Counted from the stretch's first letter, positions 17,114 to 26,154 are shown. The stretch is 46,503 nucleotides of DNA from an uncultured Clostridia bacterium (GCA_947631085.1 CANRJY010000017.1:1-46503), one strand, 5' to 3'. Numbers and translations are program-made. The notes: generated by a model not told the origin, from the sequence alone.

Positions 17114-17142
17114 TTGATTATTTTGTTAAAATTTGATATTAT
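17114..17142 (+). promoter_or_regulatory. candidate dnaA promoter
   Basis: TTGATT (17114-17119), 17-bp spacer, TATTAT (17137-17142), about 50 bp ahead of the dnaA start. I saw no clear DnaA box in the 158-bp gap upstream of dnaA. Confidence 0.6.
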
Positions 17143-17191
17143 ATGATAGGATAGAAATTTTATAGTCAATAATAATACAGGGAGGAAAAAT

Positions 17192-18532
17192 ATGGACGTA
17201 AATCAAATATGGACAAGCGTGCTCCAAAGCATGGAAAATAATATAAATTCCACCGTCGGCTACAAAATACATGTAAAAGACGCGGTTACCCCTGTTTTAT
17301 TTGAAAATTCGGTTTTTCTGATAGCCGTACCTATGTCTATAAACAAAAATATGATAGAATTCAGATATAAAAAAGACATTGAAGCCGCGCTCGAAAGAAT
17401 AACCGGTAAAAAAATAAATCTGAGCGTAATGGTTTCAGAGCACACCGACGCAGAAAAAATAATAGAACAAAAAAACACGCCTGAAATATCGAGCGAACAA
17501 TTCGGGCTGGACATGGTAAATCCGAAATATACCTTTGAAAACTTCGTAATAGGCTCGTCAAACGAGTACGCGACAGCCGCGGCAATAAGCGCTACGGAAC
17601 AGCCGGGATATATATATAATCCTCTGTTTCTGTACGGAAATTCGGGACTCGGAAAAACTCATCTGATGCATGCTATGGGAAACAGGATAAAGGAAAACCA
17701 TCCCGATTTCAATATAATATATGTAACAAGTGAATTTTTCACAAATGAATTTATAGCGTCGCTTAAAGAGTTCACCACAGCTGAATTTAGAAAAAAATAC
17801 AGAGCCGCCGATGTGCTGCTTGTGGATGACGTACAGTTTCTTGAAACAAAAGAAGCAACTCAAGAGGAATTTTTCCATACATTCAATGATCTCTACAGTC
17901 TGAACAAGCAAATAGTTCTTACGAGCGACAGAAAGCCGAGCGATCTGACAGTATTGGAAGAAAGACTTAGGACACGTTTTTCTCAGGGACTTATAATAGA
18001 TATAACCATTCCAAACTATGAAACAAGAATGGCTATCCTTCAGAAAAAAGCCGAATTTCAAAATACTGTCATTTCGGAAGAGGTTCTCGGATATATAGCC
18101 GACAGAATAAAATCTAATATAAGAGAACTCGAAGGGGCGCTTCTCAAAATAATATCTATGTCGGAAATGTCTCACAGAGAAATCAATATAGAACTGGCGG
18201 AAGAGGTTTTAAAATCAATACTTCCGAAAGACGGAATAGTAAAAATAACTCCCGACAAAATCATGGATAAGGTATCCGTTTACTATAAAATCACAAAAGA
18301 TGATCTTAAAGGAAAAATCAAAACAAAAAATATATCCGTTCCGAGACAGGTGGCGATGTATTTATGCAAAAAGCTTACGGATATGAATTATTCGATGATA
18401 GGAAACGTATTCGGCGGCAAGGACAGAACAACGGTTCTTCATAACGTAAATAAAATAGAAAAGGAAATGGAAAGCAACGAAGCACTCAAATCCGATATAA
18501 AATATATAATAAAGGATTTGGAATCTATATAA
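17192..18532 (+). CDS. dnaA: chromosomal replication initiator DnaA
   Basis: 446 residues, full length. The AAA+ ATPase opens oriC and recruits helicase. Domain I occupies ~1-85 and a short linker follows. NPLFLYGNSGLGKTHLM holds Walker A (149-156), VLLVDDVQF is Walker B and LEERLRTRFSQGL the sensor/box VII region. Domain IV at ~350-446 is the DNA-binding part, with the signature VPRQVAMYLCKKLT and FGGKDRTTVLHNVNK. RBS GGGAGG. The gene is more AT-rich than flanking metabolic genes. dnaN follows after 256 bp. The SDR gene on the other strand replaces the rpmH-rnpA side found in many Firmicutes. Confidence 0.98.
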   Translation: MDVNQIWTSVLQSMENNINSTVGYKIHVKDAVTPVLFENSVFLIAVPMSINKNMIEFRYKKDIEAALERITGKKINLSVMVSEHTDAEKIIEQKNTPEISSEQFGLDMVNPKYTFENFVIGSSNEYATAAAISATEQPGYIYNPLFLYGNSGLGKTHLMHAMGNRIKENHPDFNIIYVTSEFFTNEFIASLKEFTTAEFRKKYRAADVLLVDDVQFLETKEATQEEFFHTFNDLYSLNKQIVLTSDRKPSDLTVLEERLRTRFSQGLIIDITIPNYETRMAILQKKAEFQNTVISEEVLGYIADRIKSNIRELEGALLKIISMSEMSHREINIELAEEVLKSILPKDGIVKITPDKIMDKVSVYYKITKDDLKGKIKTKNISVPRQVAMYLCKKLTDMNYSMIGNVFGGKDRTTVLHNVNKIEKEMESNEALKSDIKYIIKDLESI

Positions 18533-18788
18533 ACGTTAATAAAAGCGTTGATAAATTGTTGATTAATTTTTTACCTAAAAATAATTCCTTAAATATATAA
18601 ATTATCAACACACGGAATGAATATCCAAATGGATAAAATATCAAGCTTTAATGAGGACAAACCGTACTTATCTATGAAATCAACGCCATTACTGCTACTG
18701 CTGTTTATAAATAATATATTATATATAAATATATAACGGAAAAAAAAAATTAAAAAGTGAACAAATTTATTAACAAGGAGAATAGAAA
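18533..18788. other. dnaA-dnaN intergenic region, candidate oriC unwinding site
   Basis: 256 bp without a gene. DnaA-box-like sites: GTTGATAA (reverse of TTATCAAC) near 18548, TTATCAACA near 18602 and TTATCTATG near 18669. A triplet run CTG-CTA-CTG-CTG at 18692-18703 resembles the DnaA-trio element that follows a box in the B. subtilis basal unwinding system, and runs straight into an almost pure A/T tract (18704-18737). Box, trios and AT-rich tract, pointing toward dnaN, is the B. subtilis order. The boxes are imperfect, so this is a candidate. Confidence 0.6.
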
Positions 18789-19925
18789 ATGAAATTAATA
18801 TGTGATAAAAATCAGCTTTCGGAAATAATAAACACGGTTCAAAAGGCTATTTCGGTCAAAACAACCATGCCTATCCTCGAGTGTATTAAAATAGACGCCG
18901 AAGGAGACGGAAACGTCGTGATTACCGGAAACAACATAGACTTATGCATAGAATACAACACAAAATGTCAGGTCAGCGAAGGCGGAACGATAGCTCTCGC
19001 GTCTAAAATGTTCGGAGAAATTATCCGCAGGCTTCCCGACGGAAATGTGAGCATAAATGTAAACGAGGATAATAATGTAACAAAAATAAAGAGCGGAGCA
19101 AGCGAATTTAATATTCAGGGTCTTTCGGCGAATGAATATCCCGCTCCGCCCATTCTTGACGAGCTTTTCAGATTTACCCTAACTCAGAACAGTCTTAAAA
19201 AGCTTATAAGAAAAACTATTTCCTTTGTTGCTGTAAACGAGGGAAAGAAGCCGGTTCTGACAGGCGCGTTGTTTGAAATAAAAAATAATTATCTGAATGT
19301 TGTGGCGTCGGACGGACACAGACTTGCCGTTGTTAAGGAGGAGCTTAAGGAAACCGTGGATGACGCTAAGTTTGTAATTCCCGGGGCTACTCTCAGAGAG
19401 CTTATAAAAATATTGAAGGACGAGGACGATAAGGTTTCCGTTATAGTTTCCGACAGACATGTTTTGTTCGATTTCGGAAGCTTCCAGGTATATACGCGTC
19501 TGCTCGACGGAGATTTTCTTAAATATGATGCTATAATATCGGCTGTCAATACTATAAATGTGATCGCCGATAAGCGCGGAATAATGGAAAGTCTTGAACG
19601 CGCCATGCTTCTTATAAACGACGATATATCAGCGCGTTCCGAAAACAAAGTGCCGGTAAGATTTAATATAGCGTATGACAAGATAGATGTTTCGTGTATT
19701 ACGGGCCGCGGTCAGGTAAACGATACTGTAAATGTCCAGCTTGACGGAGGGGAGCTTATTATAGGATTTAACTGTAGCTTTCTTCTCGACGCTCTTTCGG
19801 CTTGCGATGAGGATAGAGTAAAAATGGAATTTTCCGCGCCTACAAGCGGATGCTTTATAAGAAGCGCGGATGAAAACAATGATAATTATGTTTATATGGT
19901 GCTTCCGATAAGACTTTACAATTAA
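18789..19925 (+). CDS. dnaN: DNA polymerase III beta clamp
   Basis: 378 residues, full length. The ring-shaped sliding clamp tethers polymerase III to DNA. The three-fold repeated clamp fold is recognisable from TMPILECIKIDA, FRFTLTQNSLKKLIRKT(I/V), SDGHRLAVV (characteristic middle-domain motif), ARSENKVPVRF and the C-terminal YMVLPIRLYN, which forms the client-binding groove end. RBS AAGGAG. It is followed after 9 bp by an MBL hydrolase, not by the S4-like/recF/gyrB genes common in Firmicutes. Confidence 0.98.
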   Translation: MKLICDKNQLSEIINTVQKAISVKTTMPILECIKIDAEGDGNVVITGNNIDLCIEYNTKCQVSEGGTIALASKMFGEIIRRLPDGNVSINVNEDNNVTKIKSGASEFNIQGLSANEYPAPPILDELFRFTLTQNSLKKLIRKTISFVAVNEGKKPVLTGALFEIKNNYLNVVASDGHRLAVVKEELKETVDDAKFVIPGATLRELIKILKDEDDKVSVIVSDRHVLFDFGSFQVYTRLLDGDFLKYDAIISAVNTINVIADKRGIMESLERAMLLINDDISARSENKVPVRFNIAYDKIDVSCITGRGQVNDTVNVQLDGGELIIGFNCSFLLDALSACDEDRVKMEFSAPTSGCFIRSADENNDNYVYMVLPIRLYN

Positions 19926-19934
19926 GGTGATATT

Positions 19935-20561
19935 ATGGAAATTAAAAAGCTTGTTAATCATTATACGGATGAAAATACTTATATAGTTTACGATGAGAAC
20001 ACAAAAAACGGTCTTGTCATAGATCCCGGGTATGATTACAGAGGAATTTTAAAATCGGCGGATGAAGACAATATAAAAATAAAATATGTTCTTATAACTC
20101 ACTGCCATTATGATCATATTTCGGATCTCGAGCCTTTGAGAAAAGCGGCGGGAGCTCTTCTTGTTTCGGGCGACAAGGGAAGCATCAACGTTACCGATCC
20201 CGATATAAATCTTACATATTCGGGGCTCGGAAAAGCTATAAGCGCGAAAAAATCGGATATAGTTTTAAAAGACGGCGAAGAGCTTGATATGGACTCGATA
20301 AAAATAAAATGCATATATACTCCCGGGCATACCAACTGCGGCGTTTGCTATTTGATGGATAACCATATTTTTGTCGGAGACACGTTGTTTTTGAGAAACT
20401 GCGGAAGATGGGACTTGCCGACCGGCGATGAAATGACGCTCAGAAAATCTATAAAGGAAAAGCTGTATACTCTTCCCGATGATATAACGGTCCACTGCGG
20501 CCACGGCAACGATACTAATATAGGATATGAAAAAAAGTTTAATTTTTATGTAAAGGGTTAA
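19935..20561 (+). CDS. MBL-fold metallo-hydrolase (glyoxalase II-like)
   Basis: 208 residues, one metallo-beta-lactamase domain. Metal ligands: THCHYDHI (HxHxDH, ~55-61), PGHTNCG, VGDTLF and the final CGHG. Small cytosolic proteins of this kind (YcbL/GloB2-like) hydrolyse thioesters such as S-lactoylglutathione analogues, but the substrate in thiol-poor anaerobes is unknown. It sits 9 bp behind dnaN and 3 bp ahead of hemZ, in the dnaA-dnaN transcription block. It lacks the C-terminal domain of classical glyoxalase II and any RNase J beta-CASP domain. Confidence 0.9.
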   Translation: MEIKKLVNHYTDENTYIVYDENTKNGLVIDPGYDYRGILKSADEDNIKIKYVLITHCHYDHISDLEPLRKAAGALLVSGDKGSINVTDPDINLTYSGLGKAISAKKSDIVLKDGEELDMDSIKIKCIYTPGHTNCGVCYLMDNHIFVGDTLFLRNCGRWDLPTGDEMTLRKSIKEKLYTLPDDITVHCGHGNDTNIGYEKKFNFYVKG

Positions 20562-20564
20562 ATT

Positions 20565-22022
20565 ATGCTTATAATTCAGAACGGTTATAAATGTGATTAT
20601 GAAATGAAGCTCTTTTACGGATTTTTTTTCGATAAGAACGAGGATATTTCCGTATATTCGAATTTTGAGTATAAAGACGGAATAATAAACGTATATACGG
20701 AAATTATATGTTTCGGAAAAGCCTTTTTTGAGGATTATTATTTTCCGTTTGATATTAACGGAAAAAGCAAGGGACTTATAAAAAAGGTTTTTACAGCCGC
20801 CTGCACGAAATCGTTTTGCCACGCTGCCGGAAAAATCAGAAAAATCAATCTTCCCTGGGGAGTTATGTGCGGAATAAGACCTGCTAAAAATGTGCGTGGT
20901 CTTTTGGAGGAAGGATTTAACAAAGAGGAAGCGTATAAATTTTTAAAAGAGGTTTATGAGGTAAGCGATGAGAAGCTTGAGCTTGCTTTTAAGGTGGCGG
21001 AAAATGAAAAAATAATACTTTCCGAAATAGGAAGAAATTCCGTGGGCATATATATAGGGATACCGTTTTGTCCCACAAGATGTTTGTATTGTTCGTTTGT
21101 ATCATCGGATATGAGGATAAGCGGCAAGTATATGGATGAATTTACGGACAAGCTCGTAAAGGAAATAGAAAAAACCGCCGAAATAATAAACAAGATGGGC
21201 GCGTATGTTGAAAGTATCTATATAGGAGGAGGAACTCCCACATCGCTTTCGGCGGAGCAGCTTAAGAAGATTTTTGACGCTGTAAAAAGCAGTTTTGATT
21301 TATCGCGCTTAAAGGAATACACTCTTGAAGCGGGGCGCTCCGATACTATAACGAGAAAAAAACTTGAAGAAGCAAAAAAAGGCGGAGTTGACAGAATAAG
21401 CATAAATCCGCAGACGATGAACGACATAACCCTTAAAAAAGTGGGAAGGGCTCACGATTCCGAAATGTTTAAGGATTGCTTTAAAATTGCCCGCGAAGTC
21501 GGATTTAAAATAATAAATACGGATCTGATAGCCGGACTTCCCGATGAGACTCCGGAAATGTTCAAATACAGCCTCGATGAAGTGATAAAGCTAAATCCCG
21601 AAAATATAACCGTTCATTCAATGTGCGTAAAGCGCGCCGCGTCGCTCAGAATGACCGATACACGTCTTACCGAGGCAAAGCAAATGAACGAAATGCTTTC
21701 TTATACGCAGAAACGTATGGCTGAGGAAAATTATATTCCGTATTATATGTACCGTCAAAAAAATATTTCGGGAAATCTTGAAAATGTGGGCTATTCAAAA
21801 GAAGGCTGCATGAGTGCGTACAACATAAGCATAATGGAGGAAAAACAAACCATAATCGCTCTCGGCGGCGGCGGTTCCACAAAAATTGTTATGGGAGACA
21901 GAATAGAACGAATTTTTAATTTTAAAAATCCCGACGAATATATAAAAAGATTTGATGAAATTTTAAAGAAAAAGAATGAAATATTGGAAATATTGAGGAA
22001 AGGGGGCGTATACATTGGCTGA
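20565..22022 (+). CDS. hemZ: coproporphyrinogen dehydrogenase HemZ (radical SAM)
   Basis: 485 residues. Radical SAM enzyme of the HemN/HemW/HemZ group; HemZ is associated with oxygen-independent oxidation of coproporphyrinogen III in Firmicutes. The ~160-residue N-terminal extension is HemZ-specific, including PWGVMCGIRPAKN. The cluster motif is Cys169-X3-Cys173-X2-Cys176 (IGIPFCPTRCLYCSF), then YIGGGTPTSL and TVHSMCVKRAA. No other heme genes are in the window, so its role here may be salvage, or non-heme as with other HemN-like proteins. It overlaps the helicase-loader gene by 8 bp, so the two are coupled. Confidence 0.92.
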   Translation: MLIIQNGYKCDYEMKLFYGFFFDKNEDISVYSNFEYKDGIINVYTEIICFGKAFFEDYYFPFDINGKSKGLIKKVFTAACTKSFCHAAGKIRKINLPWGVMCGIRPAKNVRGLLEEGFNKEEAYKFLKEVYEVSDEKLELAFKVAENEKIILSEIGRNSVGIYIGIPFCPTRCLYCSFVSSDMRISGKYMDEFTDKLVKEIEKTAEIINKMGAYVESIYIGGGTPTSLSAEQLKKIFDAVKSSFDLSRLKEYTLEAGRSDTITRKKLEEAKKGGVDRISINPQTMNDITLKKVGRAHDSEMFKDCFKIAREVGFKIINTDLIAGLPDETPEMFKYSLDEVIKLNPENITVHSMCVKRAASLRMTDTRLTEAKQMNEMLSYTQKRMAEENYIPYYMYRQKNISGNLENVGYSKEGCMSAYNISIMEEKQTIIALGGGGSTKIVMGDRIERIFNFKNPDEYIKRFDEILKKKNEILEILRKGGVYIG

Positions 22023-23001
22023 CAGCGCAGTTATAAACAAAATTTTCGGCGAATATGAGGGATTGAGAATGAAGGCTGACGCCGAGAGAAAAAGACGCAT
22101 AAACGAAGTTTACGAAAAATTTCCGCGCATTAAGGAAATTGACAAGGAAATATATAATTTGGGAGCCGATAACGTAATTTCAATAATGAAATCGCCTCAA
22201 AGTGCCGATGAGCTTAATAATAAATTAAAAAAATCTCTTAAAAAGCTGAAAGAGGAAAAGGAAAAAATAATAGAGGAAAATAATATTCCCGCCGATTATG
22301 ACAAATATAAATACGCCTGTGAGATATGCGGCGATACGGGTTACACGGAGGACGGAAAAAAATGCGTGTGCTTAAAGCAGAAGCTTATAAATGAGGCGTA
22401 TTCGCGTTCAAATCTCGGAAAAATCCTTCAAAAGCAGAATTTTGACACGTTTACTTTCGAATACTATTCAAAAGAAAAGGTTGAAGGTCACGAGCTTTCG
22501 CCGTATGCGAATATGGTGAAAATATATGACAAATGCAAAAGCTTTTGCGATAATTTTGATAATATGGAAAAAGGTTTGTTGTTTTACGGCTCCCCGGGAC
22601 TCGGAAAAACATTCCTTTCAAGCTGCATCGCAAAGGATCTGATGGATAAAGGCAAGACGGTCATTTATACGCGTGCGACAAAATTGTTTTCCTTATACGA
22701 GGAATATCGTTTCGGGAAAAGCGACAATAAAGAAGCGATAGACGATATATACAACGCCGATTTGCTTATTATAGACGATCTCGGCTCCGAAATGCAGAGC
22801 AAAAATAATTTTTCGTTTTTATTTGACGTGATTTGTGAGCGCATGGCGGAGGGTAAAAAAATAATAATCAATACAAATCTGAACATCGCGGAACTGGAAA
22901 AAGTGTACAGCACAAGATTTACGTCGCGTATATACGAATTTTTCCTTCCCCTGAGATTTTACGGAAGGGATATACGCATACAAAAGATGGTGAAATCATA
23001 A
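22015..23001 (+). CDS. DnaC/DnaI-like helicase-loader AAA+ ATPase
   Basis: 328 residues from a TTG at 22015, with AGGGGG 7 nt upstream. The N-terminal ~100 residues are charged and helical. Then comes a probable zinc site CEICG...CVC (Cys102, 105, 117, 119), the Walker A GSPGLGKT (192-199), Walker B LLIIDDLGSE (250-259) and STRFTSRIYEF (sensor/Arg finger). This arrangement, a Cys-rich N-terminal region ahead of a DnaC-type ATPase, is that of Firmicute DnaI loaders that place the replicative helicase at the origin. IstB-like transposition ATPases are the main alternative, but no transposase is near, and the position behind dnaA-dnaN favours replication. Confidence 0.85.
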   Translation: MADSAVINKIFGEYEGLRMKADAERKRRINEVYEKFPRIKEIDKEIYNLGADNVISIMKSPQSADELNNKLKKSLKKLKEEKEKIIEENNIPADYDKYKYACEICGDTGYTEDGKKCVCLKQKLINEAYSRSNLGKILQKQNFDTFTFEYYSKEKVEGHELSPYANMVKIYDKCKSFCDNFDNMEKGLLFYGSPGLGKTFLSSCIAKDLMDKGKTVIYTRATKLFSLYEEYRFGKSDNKEAIDDIYNADLLIIDDLGSEMQSKNNFSFLFDVICERMAEGKKIIINTNLNIAELEKVYSTRFTSRIYEFFLPLRFYGRDIRIQKMVKS

Positions 23002-23024
23002 AAAACGAGCGGCATAGCCGCCCG
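23001..23024 (-). terminator. terminator of the small lipoprotein gene
   Basis: Stem CGaGCGGC / GCCGCcCG around an ATA loop (one mismatch, 23006-23024), followed on the minus strand by TTTTT (23001-23005). It abuts the stop of the convergent helicase-loader gene and may serve both. Confidence 0.6.
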
Positions 23025-23035
23025 CCGTATAAAAT

Positions 23036-23404
23036 TTATTGATTTGAGCCGTTGTCATCGCCGTCAAACACGTCGCCGACAGCGTCTCCTGCGCCTTCGA
23101 TAACATCCTCGGCGCCTCTGCCTATACCCTCGGCGGCTTCGCCTACGCCTCTGCCGGCGTCCTCGATTGCGTCGCCCACACCGTTTTCCGCGTTTTCAAC
23201 AGCGTTTCCGGCTCCGTTTTCGGCATTTTCGATATCATTTCCGATATTGTCTTTGTCCGCCGAATTATCTTTTTTCGGAGCGACCGTGTAAGACGCGGCT
23301 GTATTTTCATGCTCAACCGTTTTATCGTGATTTCTTTGAGCTGAGCAGCCTGTGAACATTGAAATAACAATAAGGCTTAATAAAACTGCTTTTAGTCTGT
23401 TCAT
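23036..23404 (-). CDS. small repeat lipoprotein
   Basis: 122 residues. Lipoprotein signal: a basic start, hydrophobic stretch and FTGC lipobox with Cys20, so it would be anchored to the outer face of the membrane. After a polar linker, residues 57-111 are five tandem 11-residue units of the pattern D/A-I/V-E-N/D-A-E/G-N/R-G-x-G-x, giving an acidic, Gly/Ala-rich amphipathic segment. I do not recognise a named family. Eleven-residue repeats occur in LEA-like and lipid-surface-binding helices, which is only an analogy. RBS GGAGG. It stands alone between convergent and divergent neighbours. Confidence 0.78.
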   Translation of the reverse strand: MNRLKAVLLSLIVISMFTGCSAQRNHDKTVEHENTAASYTVAPKKDNSADKDNIGNDIENAENGAGNAVENAENGVGDAIEDAGRGVGEAAEGIGRGAEDVIEGAGDAVGDVFDGDDNGSNQ

Positions 23405-23604
23405 TTTATGTTTCCTCCATGATTGTTGGTTTATTTTATACGCAGATAGTATTTGCAGAAATAAAAAAATTATAAGTTTTTTTATATTTTTATAAAAAAA
23501 AGTGGAACAAAATATGAAATTTTACGTCTAATATAGTGTAAAGCCAAAAAACAGACAAATTTTTTGGAAATTTAAACTATGTATAAAAGAAAAGGAGAAA
23601 AATT

Positions 23605-25353
23605 ATGAAAAAAGGAATTTTACTTACGATATTGACTGCCGCGTTAGCCGCGGCTCCGCTGATGGCTTGTGCTGAGGTAGGCGGAACTGTCACAAAATCA
23701 GCTCCGGACGACGCGCAGATTCAAACTATGCCCCAGGGAACACCGGCGTATGTACGGCATGACGCAGAGGTCAAGGAAATCGCCGACGGAAGCATCGCGC
23801 TCAATATCGGCGAGGAGCTTCCCGAAACGGCGACGGTCGACGAAAACACGATTATTTTTACCGCTTCGGGCGATGTGACGAACATTTCGGCGGTAAAGGC
23901 GGGAGAAAAGGTATCGGTATTCGTTGACGCGGACGCGCCTGTACCCGCGATTTATCCGGCTCAGTATCCGGCTTCGTATGTTGTTATTGGCGACGGAGAA
24001 AATTACGCGGGCGTTGATATCGACGTTTATAACGAAAGCGACTCTCTCGGAATGTTTTTAAACGGGAAAAAGGATCTGGCGATAAATACGGACGATAATT
24101 CGACTATTATCCCCGCCGACGGAACAAAAATCAATATTAATTACAATATGCTGGTCGGCTGCGAGCTTGCGGTATTCTACAGCAAGGTGACAATGAGCAT
24201 ACCCGCTCAGACGTACCCCGATAAAATCGTCGTTCTTTCAAGACCCGATTTTGCCGAGATAAGCAATCCGACAGATGTTATTAACACAGCCGCGGCTTAT
24301 GTGAGAAAGGACGCGGAGGTTTTAAGCGCGTCAAAGAGTGAGGAAAACGGAATTGAGGTTAAAACTCTTGAGGTCAAGGACGACAGCGAAAGCGAGCCTT
24401 ACAGAATTAATGTAACAAATGCGGCAGTTCTCGATAACAGAGGAAATTTTGTTGATATTTTTGATGAAAATTTCCACAATGTTAAGATTTCCGCGTTCAT
24501 AGACGCGAACTCGCCCGCTCCCGCTATAAATCCTCCGTTATACTATGCGGATGTTGTTATTGTAAATAAGGACGGCACCGAAGGTAATTATGATGTTGAC
24601 GTTTACACGAAGGGTGAGGAAGAAGGCTCATATGTGAATTCGGCAAACAGCCTTGTGTTGAACACAAGCGAAAGCACGAGCATAGTTCCGTCAAATGCTA
24701 CTAAAATTCGTATCGACTATACCGATTTGGACAGAAGAAAGCTTGTTGTATTCTATACAAACTCAACAAGAAGCATTCCCGCGCAGACAAATCCCGATAA
24801 GATAGTTGCTCTTGTATCCGGTGATATCATGGAACCGCAAAAGGGCGACGGATATTTGAACGATGTGTTCTATGAGGTTGTAAAAACCGCTACGGGAAGC
24901 GAATATGACCCCGATGTAAAGCTCACGCGCGGCATGATGGTAAACGCGCTTGCGAATCTCGCGAACGCTCCGAAGGACGGCAAAACCGATAATTACACTG
25001 ACGTTGACGCGAACGCTTACTACGCTCCGTATGTTGCATGGGCTACGGAAAACGGCATGATAAACGGCTTCGGAGACGGCACATTCCGTCCCGACGACGC
25101 TATAACGCGCGAGCAGGCGGCGAAAGTTATAAAGAATTATTTCGATTATAAGGGCGACGGTCCCGTTGGAGCATGGGCTATTCGTATGAGCTATGCGGAT
25201 ATGGCTGAAATTTCCGATTGGGCGAGCGAAGGAGTTATGTTCTGCACAATGAACGAAATTATGCAGGGCAGAGATAACGGAGAATTTGATCCGCAGGCGA
25301 ATATAACATGCGGCGAATTTGCGCTAATGCTGGACAGAATAAAGAATAAATAA
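23605..25353 (+). CDS. SLH-domain surface protein with duplicated N-terminal domain
   Basis: 582 residues. Signal peptide 1-~23 (LTAALAAAPLMACA). Residues ~47-216 and ~230-405 are two copies of one domain: each starts YVR(H/K)DAEV, has a conserved DVDVY/DIDVY strand and ends SIPAQTxPDKIV. The C-terminal ~165 residues carry S-layer homology motifs: FTDV-like YTDVDANAYYAPYVAWATENGMINGFGDGTF, then a more diverged second copy. SLH domains bind pyruvylated secondary cell-wall polymers, so the protein is probably held on the cell surface. The duplicated domain is unfamiliar to me; a structural or adhesive role is a guess. RBS AAGGAG; strong terminator downstream. Confidence 0.88.
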   Translation: MKKGILLTILTAALAAAPLMACAEVGGTVTKSAPDDAQIQTMPQGTPAYVRHDAEVKEIADGSIALNIGEELPETATVDENTIIFTASGDVTNISAVKAGEKVSVFVDADAPVPAIYPAQYPASYVVIGDGENYAGVDIDVYNESDSLGMFLNGKKDLAINTDDNSTIIPADGTKININYNMLVGCELAVFYSKVTMSIPAQTYPDKIVVLSRPDFAEISNPTDVINTAAAYVRKDAEVLSASKSEENGIEVKTLEVKDDSESEPYRINVTNAAVLDNRGNFVDIFDENFHNVKISAFIDANSPAPAINPPLYYADVVIVNKDGTEGNYDVDVYTKGEEEGSYVNSANSLVLNTSESTSIVPSNATKIRIDYTDLDRRKLVVFYTNSTRSIPAQTNPDKIVALVSGDIMEPQKGDGYLNDVFYEVVKTATGSEYDPDVKLTRGMMVNALANLANAPKDGKTDNYTDVDANAYYAPYVAWATENGMINGFGDGTFRPDDAITREQAAKVIKNYFDYKGDGPVGAWAIRMSYADMAEISDWASEGVMFCTMNEIMQGRDNGEFDPQANITCGEFALMLDRIKNK

Positions 25354-25379
25354 AAAAGAGCCTTACGGCTCTTTTTTTT
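25352..25379 (+). terminator. bidirectional intrinsic terminator
   Basis: AAAAAAGAGCC / GGCTCTTTTTT with a TTAC loop and a run of T on each strand. It ends the SLH gene and lies at the stop of the convergent nif3-like gene. Confidence 0.93.
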
Positions 25380-26154
25380 ATACAAATCTGAATATATCCC
25401 TGTATTTTGATTTAATGACGTTTAATCCGGTTCCCTTCAGAACGCTTTCGAAAATATCCATCGAGACTGTTTCCGTCGGATAGTGTCCCGCGTCGATTAT
25501 ACATATTCCCGCTTCCACGTTTTCTATCGTCTCATGATATTTCATGTCTCCTGTAATGATCGCCTCACAGCCCTTTTTCATCGCTGTGGGAATGACCTCC
25601 GAGCAGCTTCCGGAAGCGACCGCCAATGTCTCTATTATCGTGTCGGGTCTGCCGGATATTCTCACATGCGGAGTATTCAATTTATTTTTCGTAATTTCCG
25701 CAAGCTCTGCCAGCGTGACGGGTTTTTTTAGTTTTCCGTATCTGCCTAAGCCCGCTTTCGGATTTTCCGCGTTCGGCTCCAAAACGTCCGTATCCTTTAA
25801 TCCGAACAGCTTCGCGAGAGCGTCGTTTATGCCGCCCTTTGCCGAGTCGAGATTTGTGTGAGCCGCGAAAACGGCAATATCGTTTTCTATAAGCAGCTTC
25901 AGCATCTTGCCTGTGGGAGTGCCGTAATCTATGCGTTTTATGCCGCCGAAAAGTATCGGATGATGCGACACTATCATATCTGCGCCCACCTTTACCGCTT
26001 CTTTTGCGACTGCGAGATTTGTATCGAGCGTCACAAGTACAGTTTTTACCTGCTTTTCACTGCTGCCGCAAAGAAGCCCTACGTTATCATAGCTTTCCGC
26101 AAGCTCCGGCGGGAACAGCTTTTCTATTCTTTTCGCTATATCATTTACCTTCAT
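25378..26154 (-). CDS. Nif3-like dinuclear metal-centre protein
   Basis: 258 residues, the compact form without the middle PII-like insert of B. subtilis YqfO. Forms a toroidal hexamer with two metal ions per subunit; suggested roles include GTP cyclohydrolase-type or phosphoesterase activity, none firmly established. Metal ligands: SHHPILFGG (~64-65), AAHTNLDSAKGG and the C-terminal GHYPTE. It overlaps trmK by 14 bp; the trmK-nif3 (yqfN-yqfO) pair is conserved in Firmicutes. Confidence 0.93.
   Translation of the reverse strand: MKVNDIAKRIEKLFPPELAESYDNVGLLCGSSEKQVKTVLVTLDTNLAVAKEAVKVGADMIVSHHPILFGGIKRIDYGTPTGKMLKLLIENDIAVFAAHTNLDSAKGGINDALAKLFGLKDTDVLEPNAENPKAGLGRYGKLKKPVTLAELAEITKNKLNTPHVRISGRPDTIIETLAVASGSCSEVIPTAMKKGCEAIITGDMKYHETIENVEAGICIIDAGHYPTETVSMDIFESVLKGTGLNVIKSKYRDIFRFV

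Noticed and set aside
17034-17191. DnaA boxes upstream of dnaA
   Set aside because: Looked for TTATCCACA variants on both strands; only AT-rich DNA and a promoter are visible.
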